Positions 33,872 through 45,039 of a stretch of 64,000 nucleotides of DNA are shown here, in pieces. This DNA is from Buxus sempervirens (lineage: Eukaryota > Streptophyta > Magnoliopsida > Buxales > Buxaceae). The position numbers were made by a program, and so were the translations under genes. How positions within the stretch are numbered: position 1 is the first letter of the stretch; every line of letters starts with the position of its first letter. Under the pieces are notes generated by a model that did no database searches, had not been told where the DNA came from, and worked only from the letters and a program-made list of their open reading frames with translations. Location: assembly GCA_947561395.2 (NCBI GenBank), contig OX387193.1:13206001-13270000 (forward strand), given 5' to 3'.

Positions 33872-36800
33872 CTATGCAGGTCCACCCCTATGGCCACGGC
33901 CTCGTCCTCTGCCTCGACCACGGCCTGAAGATCGCCTGCGCTCAAAGACATGCCGCACAATATTGCAGGCTGTGCTACGGGTCATCCTGCTCAAAACAGA
34001 CTGAATATCATGCCACATATATAAAGGCACAAGGCCAGCAGTGGGATGATCAGGAGGAACGTACCCTGAAGTATCTACTTATCCGGTAGACTCAGTATCC
34101 GAATCAGTACGGGATGAATCGACTGAAGGATCAGCAGCAGCAGGCGTCTCCTCTTCAGCCTCCATAGCAGGACCAGTAGGAGCAGATGTCCCAGGTACAT
34201 CAGCATCAGGACCAAGCTCCACAGGATCAACTGTAGCCTCCTCCATCACCACGGCCTCCACGGCAGGTTCTATCACAACAGCATCCCTAGCCGAATCCAT
34301 ATCCACATCCGCAAATGCCACAGGAGCAGTCTCAGGAACTGGGGCAGACTCTGGCACATCCTCAGCAGCAGGTGCAATATCAGCCTCGATCTCATGCTCT
34401 GCTGCTGTGAGACATGGGAAAAAATCACCGGAGTGATCATCCCTCCGTCAACACATGGGCTCAACGCAAAATTGGGAGAGTCGCCACCATTCATGATTTT
34501 GGGGTGAGAATAGACACCAAAGAATTCAAAATAAGCAAAAAGTGAAAAAAAAGAATCATTCTAGGGTAAAAATAACCCTACTTGAAAATCAAATCCAGAG
34601 ATGGGTAAGGGGATTAGATTATAAACGGGGGAAGGTGTTAGGCACCCCCATTCATCCACACGAAGTGGTTGCCAAGTGTATGTTCATGCAAAAAACAAAG
34701 TAAGAAAGCTTGCTAAAAATCATGAGAAACCTTGAAAAAAAACCAATGTATGATATTTCCACATGAAGATCTAAATGGGTTCTAGATCCTCTCTCATGTC
34801 AATATCATTTCTGGAATACCTCAAAAGATGGAAATCAAAGCACAAGTTGCCAAAAAAACCAAGTTGAATCAAATCCGGAAAATTTGGTAAAAGGTATGCC
34901 ATTTGCCTTAAAATCATTCAAATCCAATTCTAAATTGAACCAAACCAAATCCATTTGAAAGATTAGGGTAAATAAGAGTCTCATGCAAAATTTCACTTCA
35001 TTTCGATAAAAATCCTAGGAGTTATGCTCCTTTGAAGTTGCTGCTGGGGATTTTTAAAAGTGATAAGTGGGCAACTTTGGAAACTTGTCTAGAAAAATCC
35101 ACAACATAAAAATCCACGAAATTTGGTGTGATTGAAGTTTGTATGGCCATCTTTCAACAAAAACTAGCCTCATACAAAAATCCCTTCGGATGTGCCTTGG
35201 GTGGTCTCCCGAACAGGCCCCGAAGATCACAGATTTACCCAGAAAAGTACAAATGAACAGTTCTGAGTAAATCGGCTACCAATAATTCAAATGGAATCCA
35301 AAAATTATGAAACTAACTGGATTTGAAAATAGACTCATAAAGGAGTACTCAGAAATAAAAATCACTCGAATCGGACTTAAAACGAACACATGACGGTTCG
35401 TCGAAGTGACAAGTTCTGTACTTGGACCTGAACTGTCCACTTAACTTCGACAGAGAGGTGTCAAAAATCCGCCAGATAGAAATTTGTGAAATTTGGTGGA
35501 CATAAACTAGACAGCCTCACCTTTCCCATGGTTCTAGAATTGCCCCAAAATTCATCCGGATGATGAAGTTATGGGCGACCGAAGTAAGGGTACAGTTGCT
35601 GTCAAGTTAAGCCACTTTTGAAGAAAACCAAATCCGAAAATTGACAAAGTGTGTGAGATTCGTGTGAGATGAATCCAAAACCTTTGAAAAACATTTAAAA
35701 ACACTCCAGAATTTGATTGAGGCCATTTATTGGAGATTTATCACAATGAATGTAATAAATCCCCAAATGTGAGCCTATTCACCAAAAAAGTGTAATATGT
35801 GTGCAAGAGTGAAAAACCAAGCAAGATCAATACAACATGCATATAGATTCAACAAAATAGGTTCTAGCATAGCCTAGGGTTCCGTTCCATTATCGTTTCC
35901 CTCTGTTCTCTTTAAGATAATCAAGGGTACTTTGATTATAGAACGGTTTTCAATCATTCAAAAGGCCTTATGCTACATAGGTTCTAGCACTAGGGTCAAT
36001 CCCCAGTCTCGTTTCTCCTAGATCCGCCTTCACGTTTTACGGCTAGGGGAGTCTTGAGATACTTTGAGCCGGGGAAGGATTTCCACACATACAAACAAGG
36101 CTTTACACTACAGAAAGGTAGAAGAAGAGATCTAGATCTAGGAATGTAAAGACAGAAAATAAAAAGAAAAGTTGAGGCTTACCTGAGTTCTGGAGGTGAT
36201 TCCACAGCAGTTTTCTTCTTCTCTTGGAGTTCTTCTTTGCGAGAATTCAAAACAAGAGTTGTGTGCCCTTTGCTCAAGGAGGAGGCTCCTATTTATAGGC
36301 AAAGGCTAAGGTCATTGGTAGACACAACTTAATGTCTAGAACCCCTCCAACCTTAACCCTAAGGTTATTTCCGCGATTTCCCCTCATTTAATGAGGGACA
36401 TGATGGTAAAAGTGAAAAGCTCTCGGAAAACCCTAATTTTGAGCAAACTTAAGGTATCCGGTATGTCAGACCGGATAAAAAAGGGCCTTAAGGTATCCGG
36501 TACATGGTACCGGATACACTAAGGCTCACATGTATCCGGTATTAGTATCCGGATACGGGAAAGGGTACTTGTATCCGGATTGAGTATCCGGATACAGGTA
36601 AAAGTTTATTTTCTTCAAATTCTGTGCTGGCTTTCCAGGAGATAATGATTTTTGATGATTGTTTGTGCAATTTGGGGTGTCTACAGCTGCAGGTGCCTCT
36701 ACCGAACTGGGAGAAGTCACGAACTCCACCCGTGCCACAGAAAATACCTCACCCCGAAGATGCATGCGCACAGGTGAAGCAGGTGAAGAAGGGCCGGCTG

Positions 36801-39000
36801 TGTCCTCTTGAAACTAAGAGAAGAAATTTCAGTCAGAACAAGACAAACTAATACAAAGGCAGGAATGGAAATAAAAAAAAATAACCTGAGTATGAGATGG
36901 ACCCGCCTGGTCCTGTGCATCAGATGGACCTTCCTGGCCCTATGCTCTGGCTAGCTGCCCCCGGAGGTCTGAGATCGTGATATAGAGGGCGTCCCGTTCA
37001 ACAATCGCAGCATCACGCCGGCGCTCTAGATCAGCATACCGAGACCGGATCTCTGCCAACTGAGCCTCCTGAAATAGAAAAGAAAGAAGTCAGAAAAATG
37101 CTAAGTTCAAATGAAATGGAAATAGAAGATCACAAATAGAGAAGGCATACCGTCGTATCATAAGCCCTGATCACTACCCCTCCTATCTCCGTGACTCCAC
37201 CACGAACAGGCATGGGTGGCATGAGGCACCCAACAGAAGCTCGCCTGAACCAGGCATCATAGTCACCCTCCTCTAATAAAGTCTCTGCCTCAGTCCAATC
37301 TAGGAACTGGGCAGGATCAATAGGTATAGGAGGAAAGGAGGGGGTAGTATCTGGAGGAATGGCAGGAATCCGCGGCTCCCCCACATGCTGATAGAAGAAG
37401 CTCTCGCCGCAGTACCAGATGCTGCCCATCTGACCAATGAAAAACTGATATCTCTGACGTGTCTGGTCAGGGACAAAGGCATCATCTCTGGCTGCATGCA
37501 GGGCCAGCACCTCATGAATGTCCTCCATCCTGGGGACAAATAGCTGAAAAAACAGAATGGTATATTAGTTATGTGATTCAAGGAGAAAAGGAAAGAAGAA
37601 AGAAGAGGAATTAATGTAGATTACCTCAGACCGGTATAGCCTGTCCAAGTGGGCCCGGGCGGACCTGGGAAGACTCTTTTCAGAGTCGTACTCTACATGA
37701 CACCATCTACATGTCATGGGATACGTCTCCTTAGACATCGTAGAGGTGGGACGAAAATAGGCTATATAAACCCTAGCAAAAAACTGCAGAAAGAAGAAAG
37801 AGAGTCAGGAGAATAGAAAAATAGAAAGAGAGAAAGAAAAAGAAAAGGAAAAAATGATTCACCTGCAAGAAGGGCCAGAAGAATCTGCACCCAACTCCAG
37901 CTCCTCTGGAAGTAGAGAGGCCGCTCACTGATCGGCGCAGACCGGCCAAAATAGTACCAAAAATGAGCGGGCCCCATGCATACCTCCTCGCTCGATGCAG
38001 ATCCCCCAATAAGCTCAGAAAATGAGGACTAACTGAAGTCGTGTCCTCTGGGAAGAAGCAGGAGCCATCATGTACAGAAAAAGAAATCGAAAGGCATTCG
38101 GGAAAACGTGGTCACCGGCAGCAAGCTGGCCGAACTGCCTCCTCCTGAAAGTCTCTCTCAACCATGTCAGAGACAATCTCGCTCTCCCTCTATCCCATGC
38201 CTCAGGAAGCAGCACGATATAGCCAAGGTAAGCAGCGACCTCATCAGTCTCTGGCATCACCATCTCAGGAATGATATCACCAGTCATCCTAATCCCGGTG
38301 ATAAGGGTGAAGTTAGAAGGCCGGATCCCGATCTCAATATCTGGGAAGTGAAAGCTCAGGGTCTCTGGGAAGAATCTCTCGAGCAGTGCCGCAATAAGGG
38401 CCCAATCCAGGAGAACGTCTGGAATGGTGATAAATAGGCCAAAGCCATATAAACCTAACTCCCGACGGTAGGCCGAACTGCAAGCTCCAATGAATCTGAT
38501 AAAGCTAGCCCAACTCCCTCTATAATGGGACATCGGATACTCCAAAAGGATATCTGCCCTAATGCACGCTGAGGGATGAGTCCTCAAGCCATGCAAAAGA
38601 TCAGTATCCCTAATCTGGGCAGCAATCGCCTCAGGGACCTCAACCCTAGTCCTGGCCTCATCTCTGACACGGCCTCCTCTGCGGCCTCCATCTCTGCCTC
38701 CACCTCGGCGCCTGCTACGGCTCCTGTCTCTGCCCGAAGCCTCAACTGCTGGCTAAGGAAACAATGGGAAGGAAGAAGGAATCAGGGTGATGTATTTTGT
38801 GAAAGAATATTGAATTCAGAAGATTTAGAATATACCTCTGGGGTCGCCTCACGCGAATCCCCAGAAGGAAGATCTGGGATATCAGAATCCGAATCTCTCT
38901 CGGCCCTCGAAGATGAGGCCACATCAGCAGGATCACGCCTAACCCTCAAAGAGGAAGGCTCATTTGTAGGATCCCTGGAAGCTGATCGAAGGCGGGCCAT
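33872..39000 (-). CDS. Antisense PMD gene B1 in element B, split by a solo LTR
   Basis: Multi-exon gene opposite to gag-pol. It starts at 39000 (MARLRSASRDPTNEP). The first exon ends near 38790, where a GTATAT-type donor follows. The PMD core covers about 38010-38720 (SFIRFIGACSSAYRRELGLYG, TLITGIRMTGDI, WLRETFRRRQ), and further exons lie near 37130-37980. The acidic Pro/Ala-rich C-terminal zone is cut by the solo LTR at 34406-36685. The last visible exon, too short for usual ORF cutoffs, encodes FERRRSSGRGRGRGRG and stops at 33872, an RG-rich tail of the kind that binds RNA. Function is unknown. Confidence 0.6.
34406..36685 (-). mobile_element. 2.28 kb solo LTR nested in gene B1
   Basis: Plus strand TGTGAGACAT...TCTACA, flanked by a perfect 5-bp duplication, gctgc (34401-34405 and 36686-36690). 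Read on the minus strand it starts TGTAGACACCCCAAATTGCAC and ends CATGTCTCACA like the LTRs of element B, but the interior differs and it is 470 bp longer. It is therefore a sister family. There is a TATA box on the minus strand at 36292-36298. No internal genes are present, so it is a solo LTR. Confidence 0.9.
36455..36596. promoter_or_regulatory. TATCCGG/CCGGATA inverted-motif cluster in solo LTR
   Basis: At least seven copies of TATCCGG or CCGGATA in alternating directions, including the near-palindrome GTATCCGGTACATGGTACCGGATAC halves (36514-36538). The cluster is about 160 bp upstream of the LTR's own TATA box (minus strand). It occupies the place held by the CCGTA cluster in element B's LTR. 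Confidence 0.7.
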
Positions 39001-40028
39001 CTACGGTTCAAACCAGAGAGTTGGTTAATTATTCTTGTTAAAATTTTTAATTGCTTAATTTTTAACCAAGTTTAATTGATTGGCAGGAAGAAGAAAAAAT
39101 GGAGAATGGAAGAAAGTGCTTCAGATACTCCCGATCAAATCAAGAATTAACTGAAGGAGTTTATATTTTTCTAAAAATATTTTGTTTGTCTTCGCTTTAA
39201 AAATTATATAGAGAAACTGTATAAGAAGTACATGCTTCTTATAGGTTCTCTTTATATGAAAAAAAAATGTGTGGATATTATAATTTATTCCTTGGTATAT
39301 GTGCGCACCTAAAACCTGGATCCTAGATCGCACACTGGGCGCACTTTTCGTGCGTGCCTCGGGACATTTGGAGTCGCCACTGCCTGAGAGTGCAGGCAGA
39401 CACGGTTTTGCCCTAACCGGGTCTAAGTCTGGTCTGCGGCTTTTCAGAGTTCTAGCTAAGTCCTCGGTTACGATCCGGGGAAGTCCAAAAGACACCCCGG
39501 TCCGCCTCGTCGGTTTGAAGGGTCCCTCGGGTCTTCCTGGTTTTTGAGTCAATTTCACATTTCCTAGATCAGCATGCTGCCTTGTTAGGTCTGGCGGGGC
39601 CCCTGGAGGTGTGGGTCCCTTTTTTTTTGATTTTATCTTTTTATTTATTTAAGTGAAGTGGGTCGGACCCGGGTCCCGTTGGAAGACCCGTGGACTGCCA
39701 TGGTTGGGCCTTGGGCCCCGTTGGGTTATTAGGTAACCCATTTGGTTATTTACTTAAACTATTTACACATGCCATGGGCTTAGTGGGCTTGGATTTGGCC
39801 CATTACCCAAGGGTCAAAGGGCCTGGGCCTATTTATTGAAAACAGGCTTGGTTTGGGCCGGTCTAAGATGGACCACTCATGTGGGCCAAAAGGAGGTCTT
39901 GGTGGGCCCACGGTCCAAAGATGGGCTTAAGATAGCCCAAATTGTTAAAGGGCTGGTTCAGGCTGGTTCGGGTCGGAATAGATCCAACCGGGCCGAAAAA
40001 TTAGATTTTTTATATTACTTTTACATTA

Positions 40029-40112
40029 GCCCGTATTTTCTATACGGTCCACCGTCGCCCGTAGACAAAATCCGGTTTGCCTTGCCCGTGAAGCAAACAC
40101 GGTCCAGACTGG
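40029..40112. promoter_or_regulatory. CCGTA/TACGG cluster, transcribed part of solo LTR
   Basis: GCCCGTATT, ATACGGTCC, GCCCGTAG, GCCCGTGAA and ACACGGTCC lie within about 85 bp. The cluster is about 800 bp downstream of the TATA box in LTR orientation, unlike the other clusters. Confidence 0.55.
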
Positions 40113-40943
40113 ACCGCTCTGAGTTTACGAGCGCAGCCTATTTTGCACTTTTGTTGCCAATTCTTCTCGGGATCTGTTCCGTGGCCTCTTGGGAGCTTTC
40201 TGCAATTGCTGTTGAAGTTTCCATCTTCTCCAGATTCTGTACTTATCTTATTTGGCTTAAAAGGCCAGTTTTCTTTGTCTTCCCATGCTTCAAAAAAAAT
40301 GATTTTTCTTGTAGTCCCATATAGCCAATGTCAAGAGAGGGGAAAGGAGAATTTATGGGGATATAAGGGGTCTTTGAAGGGAAGTCACATCTCTCCTTGT
40401 CAATGAGCAAAAGGAAGTAATAAAGCCACTTTAATATTAGTTAAAATGCCCCTTCTTAATCTTAAAGCATTTTTCTTTTCTTAAGAGGAATTTCCTCCAT
40501 ATCATGGAGAGTCCATCATCATGCAAAACAAAAGAAACAGGTGAGATAGAAGTAGCAAGATAAAAGCATATTTAAGTAGAATTAAATCCCAAGTATAATG
40601 AATAATACATTACCATAAGCATCTTTTTACTATTACCTTGTTCTTGATTATATGTGATGGTGCTCCGGGAATTTTGACAGTGCTTCCGCGTCCTCCTTGG
40701 ATTTTCTAGATTGGTTTTGAAAAAGGTTTGGTAGAAGGTTGGGTTTAAAAGGGGGTATGTGGAGGTTTAAGCATGGTTTTAGGATGGTGAGGGTATTTTG
40801 GGCATTAAGTGTAGGTATTGGGGTGGGATGGTAGTTGGGCAGAGGTTTGCCGTGGTTAACACACAGACAGAGGGGGGAGAGGCCAAGGAGAAGGCTTGTT
40901 TGAAATGGGGGGGAGGCCTCTCTATTTATAGGCAAAAAGGGGC

Positions 40944-41158
40944 ATGCCCGTATTTGAAGTACGGGCGTGCCTTGCCCGTACTTCAAGTACGGGAGTGCCT
41001 TGCCCGTAATTCAAATACTGGCGAAAAACGCACATTTGCAAATCGCGCGAATCGGCCGTACGGGACGCATGTCCCACCGTACAGCGACGCATGTCTTCTT
41101 CCAAAAGCTTGCCCGTATTTCAAATACGGGCATGCCTTACCCGTAATGAAAATACGGT
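40944..41158. promoter_or_regulatory. CCGTA/TACGG cluster next to solo-LTR TATA box
   Basis: GCCCGTATTTGAAGTACGGGC, GCCCGTACTTCAAGTACGGG, GCCCGTAATTC, GCCGTACGGG, ACCGTAC, GCCCGTATTTCAAATACGGGC halves and CCCGTAATG...TACGG occur here. The longest hairpins have 7-9 bp stems with 4-7 base loops. The TATA box is only about 15 bp away on the downstream side (minus orientation). Confidence 0.75.
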
Positions 41159-42787
41159 CCAACACGTTTTTTAAATGTTTGGATTTCAAACCTTTATTCA
41201 ATTCGGTTTTTTGCAAGATTTTCATTTGATTTTCTGATTATTTTATTGAAAAGTGAGATTCCTTTTATTAAAATATTATTAAACAGATTTATCTTATTTA
41301 TGTTATTGGTTTATCCCATTTTTTGCTACCTTTTTGCCGCATGGGCAGTTTTTCTGAAACTTCAACTGCTCATAACTTCTTCTTCCGGTGTCCGATTTCA
41401 TCAAACTTAGTGTTGTTAGAACCGGCTCGGAACCACCTATCCATTGGGATCAAGTTTGGTAGTTGAATTGGGGTCGAGCAAAAAGTCAACTTTTTGCTCC
41501 CCAAAAGTTTGACCAGCTCATATCTTTTTCATCTGGACTCCGATTCCAGAAAATCCAGTTGCGTTGGAATCGTGTCGAAATGCTCTTTTCAATGAGATGA
41601 AGTTTGATGGCCAAATTTACTTGAATCAAAAAGTCAATTTTTGACCCCTTCAGGGTTTGACTTTTAGTTTAACTTTTCATTTTTCTTTATTTTGGGGGTG
41701 CAAAAATCAGGTACTAACAGTATGCCCTAAAGATATCTAATCATTTATTTTACTTGGTTTCAGGACAATCAAAGCATGCTCAAACTGGCACGAGGATTAT
41801 CCGTTTCAAACCAAGCATGGCAGCATCACAAGTATAAAGCCAATGTGGAGATAGCGCAAATAAAATAATTGCAAAAGCATCTAAGAAAGATAGGAATGTT
41901 CCAAGATTAACATGTCATCCATGCAAATGGAACAACATCCAAGAGCAGATTCAAAAAGAGAAATCATCAATGCTGTTATGGATAAACAAATCAGGCAAAG
42001 CAGGGTACAAGCAATGGACATTAGCAAACAAGCAAATACAGAAAGTTTGGGGATTCTTAATGCAAGCAGAAAAATCCCCAAAGTCCAACCTAGTCCGGAT
42101 TGCTACTTACATGTGGAAACAGAGGTCAAAATAAAGCAAGACAAGAAATAGCAAATGGGATTTCAGCCATTCAAAAATCTGATTCGGTGGCTCATAAGAA
42201 TTGCACAAAAGAAAAGGGGATATCAGCCACCCAAGAATTAACCACATAGATGCATTCAAGAGCAGTAAGATTGTACCACAAAATTCATAAACAAGAACAA
42301 AACAATGCAATAAGCATGGGATATCATAGGCATTGTATGGTTGCAATTTAAACAAAATCGGCAGCTCAATGAAATTGCAAACTATTTGGGAAGTTTCGGC
42401 CAACTCACTTGGTTCAATCGAAATGGATGAAATGTGGCAAGCAAAGTGAAAACTCTTACTATACCGAAGCTTCAAAGAGTGAGCACAGCTGGTTGAAGAA
42501 ATTTGAAGCACGCCGAAGGATAGTCACTGTGGTGGCAATGGGAACAGTCGCCCAAGGAAGCAAGAAGATCGTTGGAAAGAAGGACCTCGCCGAGGAACAA
42601 TGGTCGCTGGAAATAGTGGACGTCGCCGGAAAATGAGAAACTCGCCGGAGGTAGAAGTCGTGCACTGTTGGAGACTTGAAGAAGAAGAGGAAAACCGTAG
42701 GAGAAGATACGGTCGAGGAGAAAAAAGGGCACAAATGCGAGCAGAGGAAGAATAGGTCGCGGTCTCGGTTAAGAAGGAAGCCAAAAT

Positions 42788-42888
42788 CCGTAAAACAGTA
42801 CGGGTTAGAGGCGTCCGTAAAGGTAATACGGTCCACTTCGCCCGTGTTTAAATTACGGGCAACATCTGTCCATAATGAAAATACGGGC
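42788..42888. promoter_or_regulatory. CCGTA/TACGG cluster upstream of gene B1
   Basis: CCGTAAAA, GTACGGG, GTCCGTAAA, ATACGGTCC, GCCCGTG, TTACGGGC and ATACGGGC in about 100 bp. Discounting the nested solo LTR, it lies roughly 1.4 kb upstream of the B1 start codon. No TATA box was found next to it. Confidence 0.6.
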
Positions 42889-43213
42889 GAAGCAGAAAAT
42901 TACATATTTTATTATTTTCTCCACACTTTTCAGGAGATTAATGTTTATATTAGTTCTAAGTTGCAAGGATTGCCATCTTACCCACTTTTGTTTAAAAATT
43001 TTGTCTCAAATCTCACTTCATAGCCACGAGTGCTCAATGAGAGGCGAAAGGAGGATTTGGCCCTTAAGCTGAGGGACTTTTAGCAAATCTTCCACAATAA
43101 ATCCTTTTTCACCCATTTAATCCTTGCAAAATGCAATTAGTAAGACAAAGATCTCAAAAAGTGCAATTGGTGGGTCTTTTTGCTCTCTGCTTGTAATTGG
43201 TTCCCAATTACCA

Positions 43214-43229
43214 GCAAAGAGGGGGCAGT
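43214..43229 (+). promoter_or_regulatory. Polypurine tract of element B
   Basis: AGCAAAGAGGGGGCAGT lies immediately before the 3' LTR start at 43230. It is the expected primer for plus-strand DNA synthesis. Confidence 0.8.
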
Positions 43230-45039
43230 TGTAGACACCCCAAATTGCACTACAAAATGAGAAAATAATGAAAACATTAATTGGAAGTTAAAACAGGCAA
43301 AAAAATCATGAAAATCAATAATTAGAGCCTGGACCGTATTACCACTACGGCCTGAGCATGCCCGAATTTTGAATACGGGCACGCAACTCCCGTAACACAT
43401 ATACGGACACCATTGGACCGTAAATCATTTACGGGCACTCTAGACTCGTGCGAGTTCTGTTCTTCTCTCGATTTTTGAGCCTTATCTTTAGTACAATATC
43501 CCTTTAAATGAGCGAATTATATATTTTATTCGTGCGAAATATCTTTGTGGATAAAGGATGGGCATTATCTTGTGTTTAACTCAAACGGAAACTCTATCTT
43601 GCCAAACCTTGGACCAACCATACCCCTGGGTTTGCCTATAAATAGAGGGCCTTTCCTCAAGCAAAAGGCCACGAAATTTTGAAGTCCAAGAAGCTCCAAG
43701 AGAAGAAGAGGAACCCCTGCTGCTCTGTTTGCTCAATCCAGGTAAGTCCCTTTTCCCTTTTATTTTCTGTCTTCAATTCTAGAAATAATAGGATCTTCTC
43801 TATTGCTATAGAATAAGGCCATATTTTGTATTCCTAAACTTGCCTCTAAGTACCTCAAGAGTCTCTCTAGCCGTAAAACGTGAAGAGAGAGCTAGGGGAA
43901 AAGAGAACAGGTGGATCCCTAGAATAGAACCCCATATCTGTTTTTCTCCTTTTTTTTTTCTAGAATAAAGCCTCTGATTGCGTTTGAATAACCAAACCTA
44001 TCTCCAAGTACCTCAAGAATCCTCTCTAGCCGTAAAACGTGAAGAGAGAGCTAGGGGAAAAGAGAACAGGTGGATCCGTAGGGTAGACCCCCATGTGCTC
44101 TAATTTGTGAGATGTGGTTGCTTTTGATATCTTGATCATGTTTTAATGGTTTTTATGATGAATCTGAATGAATAACATTAATCTATGATGTTTATAGCAT
44201 GAGATCCCCACTTTTTTTTATAAAATTTGGATTTTTGCCATATTTGCACCTACAGCACTGTTTTCGTGATCTTTGTGATTTTAGGCTAAGATCTTGGATT
44301 TATCATGATCAATATGGTAGATCTGAATCCAGAAGCCTGAAAGTAAACTCTAGGGTTTCATGATGTGGTTTTTAAATCGTTTTTCATTATTGAGAGAAGA
44401 CCCTACGGTCTAAATTCTCCCCTTTTGATGTTCTTCATCAATGTGGGTATTTTTGGTTTTGATTTTTTGATTTAATGTGAAATTTGGGCTCTACCTATGT
44501 CCTTGACCATTCAAGTTCAATTTTGAAATATTTTATAAAAATCATATTTTTCTAGTTTTCTAGAATTTGACTTGAAGCCAGATTTTTGGATTTTTCACTT
44601 TAAATTAATTTTATTTGATTTTATCTTGATTTTATTTTGATCATGGAACCCTAGGAATGGTATGATCATATTTGAAAGTTCTGGATCAATCAGACTATTC
44701 ATATGAAAAAAACCATATATTTTTGTCTTTTTTGTGATTTTTCCTGATTTTTATAGCAAGCCTTTTTCCTTTATTTAAACATGAACAACACCTGACAACC
44801 ACCTTGTGTGGATGAATAGGGGTGTCTAACACCTTCCCCTGTTCATAACCTAATCCCCTTACCTATCTCTGGTTGTTTTTTTAGGAGGGTTATTTTTACC
44901 CTAAAATTGCCTTTTGTGCTTATTTAATATTTTGATGTCCATTCACACCTAAATTGAATGGTGGCGACTCTTTGTTTTATTTAATCCCGTGTGATGATTG
45001 AGGAAGTTAATGGAATTTGATTTTTTCCCATGTCTCACA
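43230..45039 (+). repeat. 3' LTR of element B
   Basis: 1810 bp, collinear with the 5' LTR at about 98% identity by eye. It contains the same motif cluster (43332-43438), TATA box (43637-43644) and TGGCGACTCT motif (44962-44971). Confidence 0.93.

Larger units (their letters stand above)
39300..41719 (-). mobile_element. 2.42 kb solo LTR nested in element B
   Basis: Plus strand TGTGCGCACC...GGTACTAACA, flanked by gtata (39295-39299) and gtatg (41720-41724), a 4/5 match. Read on the minus strand its start (TGTTAGTACCTGATTTTTGC) and the AGTCAAACCCTGAAGGG block match the solo LTR at 8810-12463. Its TATA box is at 40921-40930 (minus TATAAATAGA), with CCGTA clusters on both sides. It lies between the start of gene B1 and the B 3' leader zone. 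Confidence 0.8.
41720..43229. other. Upstream zone of antisense gene B1 / pre-LTR zone of element B
   Basis: 1.5 kb between the nested solo LTR and the 3' LTR. On the minus strand it would be the 5' region of gene B1. It holds a CCGTA cluster (42788-42888), an extra CCGTAG...ATACGG pair (42695-42712) and a CT-rich leader-like stretch (42540-42780 on the minus strand). No protein of known type is encoded. It ends in the polypurine tract. Confidence 0.55.
19260..45039 (+). mobile_element. Element B: near-complete Tat/Ogre-like Ty3/gypsy retrotransposon
   Basis: A 25.8 kb element with paired LTRs (19260-21065 and 43230-45039), both starting TGTAGACACC and ending TCTCACA. A perfect 5-bp duplication, atatc, flanks it at 19255-19259 and 45040-45044. 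In order it has a PBS, a 2.3 kb leader with a 17-unit repeat, gag, protease, RT-RNase H-integrase, two antisense genes, a polypurine tract and the 3' LTR. Two solo LTRs are inserted in the antisense-gene zone. The LTRs differ at roughly 30-35 sites by eye over 1.8 kb (about 2%), which suggests an age near one million years at common plant rates. The coding part is broken, with a handful of interruptions besides the two insertions. Confidence 0.92.

Noticed and set aside
39836-40324. 162-codon plus-strand frame
   Set aside because: It lies inside a solo LTR on the strand opposite to its transcription and resembles no protein.
42459-42836. 125-codon minus-strand frame near the CCGTA cluster
   Set aside because: Composition is CT-rich leader-like (Ser/Phe/Pro) and overlapping frames of similar length exist, so it is more likely 5' untranslated sequence.
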